DNA of 59,455 bases, from contig JACBXP010000014.1 of NCBI GenBank assembly GCA_015863185.1, positions 1 to 59,455 on the forward strand. Reading direction: 5' to 3'. The position numbers and the translations under genes were made by a program. Positions 37,149 through 44,737 of the stretch are shown piece by piece. Origin of the DNA: Aerococcaceae bacterium DSM 111020 (GTDB lineage: Bacteria; Bacillota; Bacilli; Lactobacillales; Aerococcaceae). The notes beneath the pieces are model-generated. The model was given only the letters and a program-made list of their open reading frames with translations, was not told where the DNA came from and searched no databases. Position 1 is the stretch's first letter. Each line of letters opens with the position of its first letter.

Positions 37149-37808
37149 ATGCTAGAAAAAATCAACTCCCCTTCCTTTGTATTCAATGCCGAAGATACTC
37201 AAAAAATTGTCAATGCGATGATTCAATTGTATCCACAATCTGAAACAGAGTTGCACTATGAAACAAACTTTCAATTAGTTGTAGCAGTTGTTCTCAGTGC
37301 ACAAGCAACGGATGTTTCTGTCAATTTAGCAACTCCTGCCTTGTTTGAAGCTTTTCCTACGCCAGAAGCAATGGCTGAGGCAGATATTCAAGAAATTGAA
37401 GAAAAGATAAAAACGATTGGATTGTATCGAAATAAAGCAAAATTTCTAAAAAATCTTTCTAAGCAGTTAGTGGATAAACATCAAGGTATTGTTCCGGCTA
37501 ATCGCAAAGATTTAGAAGCATTACCTGGTGTGGGACGTAAAACAGCTAGTGTTATCTTAACAAATGCTTTTGATATTCCGGCATTTGCTGTTGATACACA
37601 CATTAAACGTATTACTCAAAAGTTTCATCTCGTCTCTCAAAGCAATAATGTGTTAACAATTGAAAAGGAAATGACCGCTAAATTACCTCCAGAAATGTGG
37701 TATCAAGCGCATCATTCGATTCTTTTGTTTGGACGCTATCAATGTGTTGCCCGTAATCATAACCATGATGAATGTCTCCGGTTAATTGAAGAGCAAATTA
37801 AAGCTTAA
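37149..37808 (+). CDS. nth: Endonuclease III (iron-sulfur cluster incomplete)
   Basis: Base-excision repair glycosylase/AP lyase for oxidised pyrimidines. The 219-residue protein has the helix-hairpin-helix LPGVGRKTASVIL with the catalytic lysine, and the catalytic aspartate in FAVDTHIKRI. The C-terminal [4Fe-4S] motif C-x6-C-x2-C-x5-C is broken: after CVAR the remaining positions are His, Cys and Glu (CVARNHNHDECLRLIEE), leaving two of four cysteines. The cluster is therefore probably absent, as in other members that have lost it. AAAGGAC precedes the ATG. It shares a transcript with the serine hydrolase. Confidence 0.93.
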   Translation: MLEKINSPSFVFNAEDTQKIVNAMIQLYPQSETELHYETNFQLVVAVVLSAQATDVSVNLATPALFEAFPTPEAMAEADIQEIEEKIKTIGLYRNKAKFLKNLSKQLVDKHQGIVPANRKDLEALPGVGRKTASVILTNAFDIPAFAVDTHIKRITQKFHLVSQSNNVLTIEKEMTAKLPPEMWYQAHHSILLFGRYQCVARNHNHDECLRLIEEQIKA

Positions 37809-37839
37809 TTAATTGAAATTTACGAGTGCAATAGACACT

Positions 37840-37886
37840 AAAAAGGTACTTGTCTCCATTTTCATTAATGGGACAAGTACCTTTTT
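37840..37886. terminator. Bidirectional terminator, nth/meta-cleavage cluster
   Basis: Fifteen-bp outer stem (AAAAAGGTACTTGTC) with a further inner pairing CATT/AATG. T-runs occur on both sides. It closes nth on the plus strand and the catabolic operon on the minus strand. Confidence 0.85.
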
Positions 37887-37897
37887 CAATATGTCTC

Positions 37898-38674
37898 TTA
37901 TTCAGTTTTAATGTCATGAATAACTCTTTGGCAGGCATCTGCAAAAATAATTGAATCCATTGAATAGGTTACTGAAGCATATCCCATATCAAAACGTTTC
38001 CGTGCTTCTTCAATTGTTTGTGCATAGATAAATGCAAATTTATGATATTTTTGACAAACATGTAAAACTTTCTCCATTGCTTCAATTAATAATGGATCAT
38101 TGGTTTCTCCAGGACATCCTAATGCAACAGATAAATCATAAGGACCTACAAATATCCCATCAATTCCTTCTAAAGATACAATCTCTTCAATATTATCTAA
38201 ACATTCTTTCGTTTCACATTGAGGAATGACAAGTGTTTCTCGGTTATGTATATCAAATAGTTCTGATAAAGACATTTGAGTGTAGTCTCCTGTTAGAAAC
38301 TTATTGCCATTATTCGCACCAAATCCTCTTTTACCAATCGGTGCGTATTTTGAATTGGCGATAATATCTTTGACTTCTTCAACTGTTTTGACATTTGGTA
38401 TGATGATCCCTCTAGCACCAACATCTAGCATTTTTAATAGTGAATTGCGCTGATTATCTTTCACTCGAACCAAGGGAGTTACTCCTGCTAGTAATGCTGC
38501 ACGAATGTATTCTTGCGCGGCCACTACATCATATGGACCATGTTCTGTGTCTAATAAAACATAATCAAATCCAGTATATCCGATAATTTCAACCAAAGAA
38601 GCATTCCCAACACCATGAAAAATTCCCAAAACTTGCTCACCATTCAAAAGTTGTTGTTTGAGTGTGTTTTTCAA
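37898..38674 (-). CDS. HpcH/HpaI-family class II aldolase
   Basis: Metal-dependent aldolase that splits 4-hydroxy-2-oxo acids into pyruvate and an aldehyde. The 258-residue barrel has family motifs FDYVLLDTEHGPYD (early), PLVRVKDN, ARGIIIPNVKTVEE with KYAPIGKRGFG, then QCETKECLDNIEEI and DGIFVGPYDLS; their Glu and Asp residues bind the metal. In homoprotocatechuate degradation HpaI cleaves 4-hydroxy-2-oxoheptanedioate. Here it is the last gene of the meta-cleavage unit, beside a complete DmpG-type aldolase, so it may process another chain length or be unrelated. The start is TTG with a weak GGAAG upstream. Confidence 0.85.
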   Translation of the reverse strand: MKNTLKQQLLNGEQVLGIFHGVGNASLVEIIGYTGFDYVLLDTEHGPYDVVAAQEYIRAALLAGVTPLVRVKDNQRNSLLKMLDVGARGIIIPNVKTVEEVKDIIANSKYAPIGKRGFGANNGNKFLTGDYTQMSLSELFDIHNRETLVIPQCETKECLDNIEEIVSLEGIDGIFVGPYDLSVALGCPGETNDPLLIEAMEKVLHVCQKYHKFAFIYAQTIEEARKRFDMGYASVTYSMDSIIFADACQRVIHDIKTE

Positions 38675-38707
38675 AGTCTCACATTCTTCCTGATTAATTT
38701 TTAAGAA

Positions 38708-39550
38708 TTATTCAACATCTTCAGCAACAAAATTCTTTACAAGATTTGCAAATTCTTCTGATTTTTCAATTTGTGTCCAGTGTCCACAACCACCAAATAC
38801 ATGAAGTTCAGCATCTTCAATTAAATTAATTAAACGATATGAATTACGTACTGGAATGACATGGTCTTCACGTCCATGAACGATTAAAGTTTTTTGTTTT
38901 ACTGTTTTTATCTTTTCATCAGGGAATGCTAAGTCATCAAATGACTTTTGACGTGGTTCAGGGAACATTGTTGAAAATGCTTCATGAAAGCCTGGTTCTA
39001 ATGATGCGCTATGACGCGTCTCAATCAATTCTTCACTAGCAAAATCTTTATTGTAAGTAAATAAATCAATTAACTCAGCCATATGCTCTTTGGTTCCTTT
39101 ATATCCCCAAACTTCATTTAAACCAAATGGAATTTGATCTTCTACGCCCATTGGCCCCATCATAATCAATTTATTGACCCGTTCAGGATAATTTAATGCG
39201 ACAGATAAACCTAAAGAACCTCCAAATGAATTACCAACGAGATTTACTTTATCAAGACCTAGCGCATCCATAAAGTCAATAATTTGTTGTGTCCATAATT
39301 CACGTCCATAATTCACTTCATCACCTGTAGGCTTATCTGAATAACCAAAACCAATCATGTCCATTGCATAGGCATGGGCAGTATCTTCAACTAATGGTAA
39401 GATAAGACGCCAGTTTGCATATGCTGAAACACCTGGTCCTGATCCATGAACAAATAGCAATGGAATTCCGCCGTGTTGCTCACCTACTTCTAAATAATTT
39501 GTTGTAAATTCGCCTGTTTTAACGCTTTTTCCTATTTCTGGTCTTGACAT
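38708..39550 (-). CDS. Meta-fission product hydrolase (2-hydroxymuconate-semialdehyde hydrolase type)
   Basis: Alpha/beta hydrolase that cleaves the C-C bond of the ring-fission product, giving 2-hydroxypenta-2,4-dienoate and an acid (formate from unsubstituted catechol). The 280-residue protein has the oxyanion segment LLFVHGSGPGVSAYANWR and a catalytic triad of Ser108 (GNSFGG), Asp229 (HGREDHVIP) and His257 (CGHWTQ), as in DmpD/XylF/BphD. GGAGGAAAATAAT precedes the ATG. It follows the dioxygenase gene after a hairpin and directly precedes the HpaI-type aldolase. Confidence 0.9.
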   Translation of the reverse strand: MSRPEIGKSVKTGEFTTNYLEVGEQHGGIPLLFVHGSGPGVSAYANWRLILPLVEDTAHAYAMDMIGFGYSDKPTGDEVNYGRELWTQQIIDFMDALGLDKVNLVGNSFGGSLGLSVALNYPERVNKLIMMGPMGVEDQIPFGLNEVWGYKGTKEHMAELIDLFTYNKDFASEELIETRHSASLEPGFHEAFSTMFPEPRQKSFDDLAFPDEKIKTVKQKTLIVHGREDHVIPVRNSYRLINLIEDAELHVFGGCGHWTQIEKSEEFANLVKNFVAEDVE

Positions 39551-39588
39551 ATTATTTTCCTCCTATATTTTTAACTTATGAATTCAAC

Positions 39589-39613
39589 AAAGGCGGATTA
39601 TGTATCCGCCTTT
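39589..39613 (-). terminator. Hairpin between dioxygenase and hydrolase genes
   Basis: A perfect 10-bp GC-rich stem (AAAGGCGGAT with ATCCGCCTTT) and 5-base loop lies 18 bases after the dioxygenase stop. The trailing sequence is only weakly T-rich, so it probably lowers readthrough or stabilises the dioxygenase mRNA rather than ending it. Confidence 0.6.
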
Positions 39614-39630
39614 AATTATCCGTACTGTGT

Positions 39631-40728
39631 TTATTTTTCGTCGTGATACATTTCGCGGCGACGTTCATCTGAAATATCAGATAAGAAGTTTTCATCTTCT
39701 AAAGCATTTTTAATTGGATTGTAATATAGGTTCAATTCTTTTGTTTCATCTTGAATACGCGGCGTTCCATAACGGAAGTAAGTTTCTGGTAATTCACCAC
39801 CATACCAAATGATCGCTTGAGCGGTTTCGTCACCTGACCATACTTTTGGCTCCCAATCTGGTTCGAAGATTAGGTAACCTGAGTCACCGAATAATTCAAT
39901 ACGGTTTCCACCTGGCTCAATAATATACATACATAATGCTTGAGAGACACCATGTTTTAGTGGACCTGCTTCAATCGGAATACCATATTCAATACAAATA
40001 TCGGCTAAGTCATTTAAATGCTGAGGCATACCATACCAATAAGCTAAGTGGTGTAGACGTCCATGTCCGCCAAGCTCATCTCCCATTAGTGCTACTTCAT
40101 GGACTAATGGGGAGATAGATAGCCAAGTTGCAAAATATTTATCATCTTCTACCGCAACAGCTTCTCTTAGACGGAATCCTAATGCATCTCTCCAGAACTC
40201 ATAGTTTTCAGTAACTACATCCGGATGTGTCATCATATTAATGTGGTCAATACGACGTACTGGAACACCAGATAAAGGACGACGTTGTGGACGATTTTTT
40301 AATATTGAAGATTTACTTTCAGGTGAAACAAAGCGTTCCACTTCCCAATAAACTTCAACTGGGTGTCCATCTAAATCATCAAAGATATAAGATTTACCAT
40401 AGCCAACATTTTCCTCTGCTGGTACCCATTCACCTTGAACACCACATTCTTCAATACGTTCTACAGTCCGATCGAGTGCTTGTGGAGAAGATGTTCTAAA
40501 TGATACACGAGCTAATCCTGCCTCATCATTTTGAGTTAACACCAATGAATAATTGTAGGAATCTTCATAAGCTCGTAGATATACTTTTTCATTTTCTTTA
40601 TCACGTTTAACAACTGTCATTCCTAAAACTTTACAGAAAAATTCAACTGAATCTTCTAATACAGGTGTATATAACTCCGCGTGTGTTAATTGATGGACAT
40701 CAAAGTTTAATTCTTTATATTCTGACAT
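39631..40728 (-). CDS. Extradiol ring-cleavage dioxygenase (VOC fold, type I)
   Basis: Non-heme iron(II) enzyme that opens a catechol ring next to the two hydroxyls. The 365 residues hold two VOC modules. The metal ligands are His162 (RIDHINMM), His227 (RLHHLAY) and Glu278 (GNRIELFG). His210 (LVHEVAL) is in the place of the acid/base histidine of homoprotocatechuate 2,3-dioxygenase. Length and the C-terminal tail after the ligand glutamate also resemble that enzyme rather than the roughly 300-residue catechol 2,3-dioxygenases. The ring substrate is therefore open. AAGGAGAATTATC precedes the ATG. Confidence 0.92.
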   Translation of the reverse strand: MSEYKELNFDVHQLTHAELYTPVLEDSVEFFCKVLGMTVVKRDKENEKVYLRAYEDSYNYSLVLTQNDEAGLARVSFRTSSPQALDRTVERIEECGVQGEWVPAEENVGYGKSYIFDDLDGHPVEVYWEVERFVSPESKSSILKNRPQRRPLSGVPVRRIDHINMMTHPDVVTENYEFWRDALGFRLREAVAVEDDKYFATWLSISPLVHEVALMGDELGGHGRLHHLAYWYGMPQHLNDLADICIEYGIPIEAGPLKHGVSQALCMYIIEPGGNRIELFGDSGYLIFEPDWEPKVWSGDETAQAIIWYGGELPETYFRYGTPRIQDETKELNLYYNPIKNALEDENFLSDISDERRREMYHDEK

Positions 40729-40883
40729 GATAATTCTCCTTAATTGTTTTTTATTTTATTAAGTAACAGGACGACTAAAAAATTTAAATTGTTTCCCCTC
40801 CTTAACCTATTTTAGATTCATCCATTTTCATCATAAAATTTATATCATGACCAATTGTTGAAATGTCATTCTTCAAAATATTT

Positions 40884-41903
40884 TTAAGACTCGTTCGTTC
40901 TATTGGCAGCTAATTCAGCAGCAATATCAAAGATAATATCTTCTTGTCCACCGACTGTCTTCCGTTTTCCACACTCAATCAATAACTCTCGTGCGTCTAA
41001 GTCAAATTGTTCAGCTGCTCGTTTCGCATGAAGATTAAATGAAGAATAGACACCTGCATAACCTAAAGTTAATGAATTACGATCGATGATTTGTGGTTTA
41101 TTCATAATCGGTGCAAGTATATCTTCTGCTACATCTTGAATCTTAAACAAATCTACACCCGTGTTAACACCGATTTTATCTAAAACCGCAATCATTACTT
41201 CAGTTTGTGTATTTCCTGCACCTGCACCTAAAGCACGTGCCGAACCATCTAAATAAGTCGCACCAGCTTCATAAGCTGCTAATGAATTAGCCATTGCAAG
41301 TCCTAGATTATTATGTGCATGAAATCCTACAGGAACGTTCAAATTCAAGACGAGATTACGAACACGATCATAAACTCCTTCAGGTAATAATGCGCCAGCG
41401 GAATCCGTACAATAAATGATATCTGCACCATAAGATTCCATTAATTTAGCTTGTTCCAATAATTTTTGTGGGGTAACCATATGAGCCATCATAAGAAATC
41501 CAACCACTGTCATCCCCAGTTCTTCTTTGGCATAACGAATATGTTGAGCAGAAACATCAGCCTCAGTAGAATGTGTCGCAATACGAACCATTTCAGCTCC
41601 AGCTTCATGTGCTTCTTTCAAGTCTTCGACCGTTCCAATTCCCGGCAATAATAAACAGGCTATTTTTGAAAAAGTGGCATTTTCTTTAGCCGTTTTTATT
41701 AATTCAATATCATATTCTTTAGAGTAACCATATTGAATCGATGACCCTCCGACACCATCCCCATGTGATACTTCAATATAAGGAACTTTTGCTTGATCAA
41801 GTCCTCTAACGACAGCAGCCACATCTTCTTTCGTAAATTGATGCCCAATGGCATGTGAGCCATCTCTGAGTGCTACTTCAATGACTGTAACATCTTTAGT
41901 CAT
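40884..41903 (-). CDS. dmpG: 4-hydroxy-2-oxovalerate aldolase
   Basis: Splits 4-hydroxy-2-oxopentanoate into pyruvate and acetaldehyde, which is channelled to its dehydrogenase partner. The 339-residue protein is a DRE-TIM barrel with RDGSHAIGHQ (Arg13, Asp14, His17), the metal-binding GFHAHNNLGLA and the C-terminal communication domain typical of DmpG/MhpE/BphI. The ATG overlaps the dehydrogenase stop by one base (TAATG), and AGGAGGTGAGCT lies upstream, consistent with the obligate complex of the two proteins. A 155-base gap separates it from the dioxygenase gene. Confidence 0.96.
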   Translation of the reverse strand: MTKDVTVIEVALRDGSHAIGHQFTKEDVAAVVRGLDQAKVPYIEVSHGDGVGGSSIQYGYSKEYDIELIKTAKENATFSKIACLLLPGIGTVEDLKEAHEAGAEMVRIATHSTEADVSAQHIRYAKEELGMTVVGFLMMAHMVTPQKLLEQAKLMESYGADIIYCTDSAGALLPEGVYDRVRNLVLNLNVPVGFHAHNNLGLAMANSLAAYEAGATYLDGSARALGAGAGNTQTEVMIAVLDKIGVNTGVDLFKIQDVAEDILAPIMNKPQIIDRNSLTLGYAGVYSSFNLHAKRAAEQFDLDARELLIECGKRKTVGGQEDIIFDIAAELAANRTNES

Positions 41904-42805
41904 TAGCTCACCTCCTGAAATTGACTTTGCATATCTTTAGCAATAACCTCAGCAACTCCAACCGCTGATGCCGTCATAATATCTAAATTTCCTGCATAAA
42001 TAGGTAAATAGTCGCCTGCTCCTTCAACTTCTACAAACACCGTTACAATTTGATCTTGAATTACTGGTTTAGAACGAAGGCGATAACCCGGTACATAAGA
42101 CTGAATTTCTTTAACTTTTTCTTCTATTGATTGTTGAACCGCATCATTATCAAACTCTCCATTAATCTGACAATAAATGGTGTCACGCATTAAAATTGGT
42201 GGATCAGCAGGATTCAATATAATGAGAGCTTTTCCTTTATCAGCACCTCCAACCTCTACAATTGCTTTCGAAGTTGTTTCAGTAAATTCATCTATATTAG
42301 CTCGTGTACCTGGTCCAGCTGACTTCGATGAAATAGTAGCGACGATTTCTGCATATTCTACATCCGCAACGGAATTGACTGCATGAATAATTGGCGTTGT
42401 CGCTTGTCCTCCACACGTAATCATATTGACATTCGGTTCATCAATGTGTTCGGTCAAATTAATACTCGGAGAGGTGAAGGGACCGATGGCTGCTGGTGTT
42501 AAATCAATCATACGAATTCCTAATTCTTGTGCGACTTGATTATTATATTCATGTGCATATGCAGAAGTAGCATCAAATAATATTTCTAGACGTTGATCTT
42601 CTGAAATATCATAAACACCATCGACTCCATTATCAAATGTTTGAAGATTATTCTCTCGAGCCATCACCATCCCCCGAGAATCTAAATCAACCCCAAACAT
42701 AGCAACTAGTTCAATCACTTCTGATCGCAATAGTTTAATCATTAAATCAGATCCTATATTTCCTGGACCTATAATCCCAGCTCTAATTTTTCTAGCCAAA
42801 TTCAT
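41903..42805 (-). CDS. dmpF: Acetaldehyde dehydrogenase (acylating)
   Basis: Oxidises acetaldehyde with NAD+ and CoA to acetyl-CoA, in complex with the DmpG aldolase. From the ATG at 42805 the protein has 300 residues, the usual length. The NAD-binding motif is GIIGPGNIGSDL, and the catalytic cysteine is Cys131 in MITCGGQAT, matching Cys132 of characterised relatives. NPADPPILMRDT is another conserved block. A TTG 15 bases further upstream is in frame but lacks a binding site, whereas TAAGG precedes the ATG. It follows the hydratase gene by 7 bases. Confidence 0.96.
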   Translation of the reverse strand: MNLARKIRAGIIGPGNIGSDLMIKLLRSEVIELVAMFGVDLDSRGMVMARENNLQTFDNGVDGVYDISEDQRLEILFDATSAYAHEYNNQVAQELGIRMIDLTPAAIGPFTSPSINLTEHIDEPNVNMITCGGQATTPIIHAVNSVADVEYAEIVATISSKSAGPGTRANIDEFTETTSKAIVEVGGADKGKALIILNPADPPILMRDTIYCQINGEFDNDAVQQSIEEKVKEIQSYVPGYRLRSKPVIQDQIVTVFVEVEGAGDYLPIYAGNLDIMTASAVGVAEVIAKDMQSQFQEVS

Positions 42806-42812
42806 CGCTCCC

Positions 42813-43595
42813 TTACTCAAATGTTATCGAAACGTCGCCTAATCCTTCAGTGAATTTGCAAACAAACGTATCACCTGATTGAGCACTAATTGCTGCAGAC
42901 AAAGCACCTGATAAGATTACTTCACCGGCTTTCAAATGAATATCATATTCATATAATTTATTTGCTAACCAAGCAACACAATAAGCTGGGTCACCTAACA
43001 CAGCAGCTCCATTTCCCTCATTAATAAGCTCGTCATTTTTATATAATTCCATTCTTACACCAATGCGATCTATCTCTTCAGGTTTAAATTTTTTATCACC
43101 TAGAATATAAAATGCAGATGATCCATTATCTGATACTGTATCTTCTAATTTTATTTTCCAATCTGCTACTCTACTATCAACAATTTCAATTGCAGCAACG
43201 ATATAATCCGTTGCATTCAGCACATCGTCAATTGTTATATTTGGTCCTATTAAATCTTCTTTTAAAACAAAAGCTAATTCTCCCTCAACACGAGCTTGGA
43301 TTACTTGATCTTCATGAATCATTGGATTAGCAGAATGAATTTGCATGTTATTTAATAAATGACCATAGTCTGGTTCATTGACACCTAGTGATTCTTGCAT
43401 TGCTTTAGAAGTAAGGCCAATTTTTTTACCTACGATTTGATATCCTTTTTCTAAACAATCAGATACAAAATCTAATTGGATCCGATAAGCTTCATCGATA
43501 TTTAAAGTAGGATCTAATTCTGTTAAAGGAGCAACACCAATACCTGTCTCATAAGCTCTCAATAAATGTTGCGATAATGATTGAATATCCGTCAT
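42813..43595 (-). CDS. dmpE: 2-keto-4-pentenoate (2-hydroxypentadienoate) hydratase
   Basis: Adds water to 2-hydroxypenta-2,4-dienoate to form 4-hydroxy-2-oxopentanoate, the aldolase substrate. The 260 residues match the DmpE/MhpD group: GKKIGLTSKAMQESLGVNEP, the metal-site segment VEGELAFVLKEDL, and EIVDSRVADWK with the conserved acidic residue. GALSAAISAQSGD is at the C-terminal end. AAAGGAGGTAATAC is an excellent ribosome binding site. It is the first gene of the catabolic operon, divergent from the IclR regulator. Confidence 0.95.
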   Translation of the reverse strand: MTDIQSLSQHLLRAYETGIGVAPLTELDPTLNIDEAYRIQLDFVSDCLEKGYQIVGKKIGLTSKAMQESLGVNEPDYGHLLNNMQIHSANPMIHEDQVIQARVEGELAFVLKEDLIGPNITIDDVLNATDYIVAAIEIVDSRVADWKIKLEDTVSDNGSSAFYILGDKKFKPEEIDRIGVRMELYKNDELINEGNGAAVLGDPAYCVAWLANKLYEYDIHLKAGEVILSGALSAAISAQSGDTFVCKFTEGLGDVSITFE

Positions 43596-43649
43596 CGTAT
43601 TACCTCCTTTCTTTCATCCCTTCTTATTTACAAATCAATCATAAAATTA

Positions 43650-43665
43650 TTGTAAGCCTTTTCAA
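43650..43665. promoter_or_regulatory. cre-like site upstream of the hydratase gene
   Basis: TTGTAAGCCTTTTCAA matches the CcpA consensus WTGNNARCGNWWWCAW except for the second base of the central CG. A second, weaker cre-like sequence lies at 43748-43763 on the other strand. Together they suggest carbon catabolite repression. The central mismatch keeps confidence low. Confidence 0.35.
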
Positions 43666-43719
43666 AATTATTTTTTCATCTAGCGGGACAAACAAAAATA
43701 AATTTTATTTAAAGGATAT

Positions 43720-43754
43720 TTTTTGTTAAGATATAATTATATAATTAACAAAAA
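43720..43754. promoter_or_regulatory. Inverted repeat in the divergent iclR/operon spacer
   Basis: TTTTTGTTAA and TTAACAAAAA form 10-bp arms separated by 15 AT-only-rich bases (gatataattatataa). It lies midway in the 250-base divergent region and may be the operator of the IclR regulator. The AT-rich centre may also include the -10 elements of one or both promoters. Confidence 0.45.
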
Positions 43755-43845
43755 CGCTTACATTAAAGATTAGGGAATTTCTCTGCTTTTTAATATTTTA
43801 GTTTTATAGTTGAAACTTGTTCTTCTATGTGAAACGAGGTGTAAA

Positions 43846-44625
43846 ATGACACAGGAAAAAGATAAAGGGATACTCGAATCTGTATCAAATGCTCTCAAAG
43901 TTTTAAAGTCTTTCTCACAAGAGACTCCGGTTAAACGAGTGGGTGAAATTGCTGAGGAATTAAATATTTCAAAATCCACAGCGAGCCGATTAATCAAAAC
44001 TCTACAAGCTGAAGGTTTTCTAATACATGATGAACATTCTCCAGGATATCGATTGGGTAAGGAGATTTTATCATTAGGGGGTATATTTACTTCTTCATAT
44101 GAATTTTATTCAGATATTGGTCCTTATTTAAATGAACTTGTTTCAATTACAAAAGAAAACGCTCATCTTGCCATTATTTCTGGAGATGAAGTCATCTATC
44201 TTATCAAATATATGGGACCCTATTATTCAAACACAAAAATAGAGGTAGGAAATGTCAATCCGCCACATGCAACATCATCAGGAAAAATATTATTAGCTTA
44301 TGCTGATAATTCCGTCGTTGATTATGTTCTGCAACAAGGGTTAACAGCCTTTACAGAGAATACCATCACCAATCCAATTAAATTACGAAAAGAATTCGAA
44401 AAAATTAGACGACAAAAATATGTGGTGAGTATTGGTGAATATGATATCGATAATCTATCAATAGCTGCCCCTGTTTTTGATATCGATGGAAAAGTCGTCA
44501 GTGCGATTGGTGTTGCAGGTCCACTCTCACGCATTAATTCAGAAGAAAAAATCCAAAACATTAAACGCGAAGTGATAAAAACTGCCAAATATGCTTCTGA
44601 GATTTTAGGTTGGGAGGGCGATTAA
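43846..44625 (+). CDS. IclR-family transcriptional regulator
   Basis: A 259-residue regulator. The N-terminal winged HTH (VGEIAEELNISKSTASRLIK) is followed by the IclR effector-binding domain, with HATSSGKILLAY, EFEKIRRQKYVVSIGEYD and SIAAPVFDIDGKVVSAIGVAGP. Many IclR proteins control aromatic-acid catabolism, and its divergent position to the hydratase gene points to the meta-cleavage operon as its target. The ATG at 43846 has GAGGTG upstream. The 3' end overlaps a remnant of a transporter gene in another frame, although the IclR reading frame itself looks complete. Confidence 0.92.
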   Translation: MTQEKDKGILESVSNALKVLKSFSQETPVKRVGEIAEELNISKSTASRLIKTLQAEGFLIHDEHSPGYRLGKEILSLGGIFTSSYEFYSDIGPYLNELVSITKENAHLAIISGDEVIYLIKYMGPYYSNTKIEVGNVNPPHATSSGKILLAYADNSVVDYVLQQGLTAFTENTITNPIKLRKEFEKIRRQKYVVSIGEYDIDNLSIAAPVFDIDGKVVSAIGVAGPLSRINSEEKIQNIKREVIKTAKYASEILGWEGD

Positions 44626-44737
44626 TTCATATCGTTGGAATGAAGTGGGAGCAATTCTCTTAGGTTTAATATTATTAGTTCTATTGGTTGAAACTTTTTC
44701 TACTCGCATTCGTCGTCACTTAGCTTATGGAGAATAA
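44618..44737 (+). pseudogene. 3' remnant of a PhnE-type ABC transporter permease gene
   Basis: A frame without a start encodes AINSYRWNEVGAILLGLI, continues with LLVLLVETFSTRIRRHLAYGE and then stops. This is the pattern of the last transmembrane helix and basic tail of phosphonate-type (PhnE) permeases. Only about 39 of some 260 codons remain. The remnant begins within the last codons of iclR in a different frame and keeps what looks like its own terminator. It shows that a plus-strand transporter gene once ended here and that a deletion or insertion joined it to iclR. Confidence 0.7.

Noticed and set aside
40729-40883. A lost gene between the aldolase and the dioxygenase, suggested by an orphan AAGGAGGGG near 40798-40806 on the minus strand.
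   Set aside because: No start codon follows at usable distance and the spacer has no protein-like frame; it may be chance.
41903-42820. TTG start at 42820 for the acetaldehyde dehydrogenase.
   Set aside because: No ribosome binding site precedes it, while the ATG at 42805 gives the family's usual N-terminus and catalytic Cys131.
37898-44625. Ring-hydroxylating oxygenase or phenol hydroxylase (upper pathway) genes.
   Set aside because: All six catabolic genes and the regulator were assigned; none is a Rieske, diiron or flavin hydroxylase.
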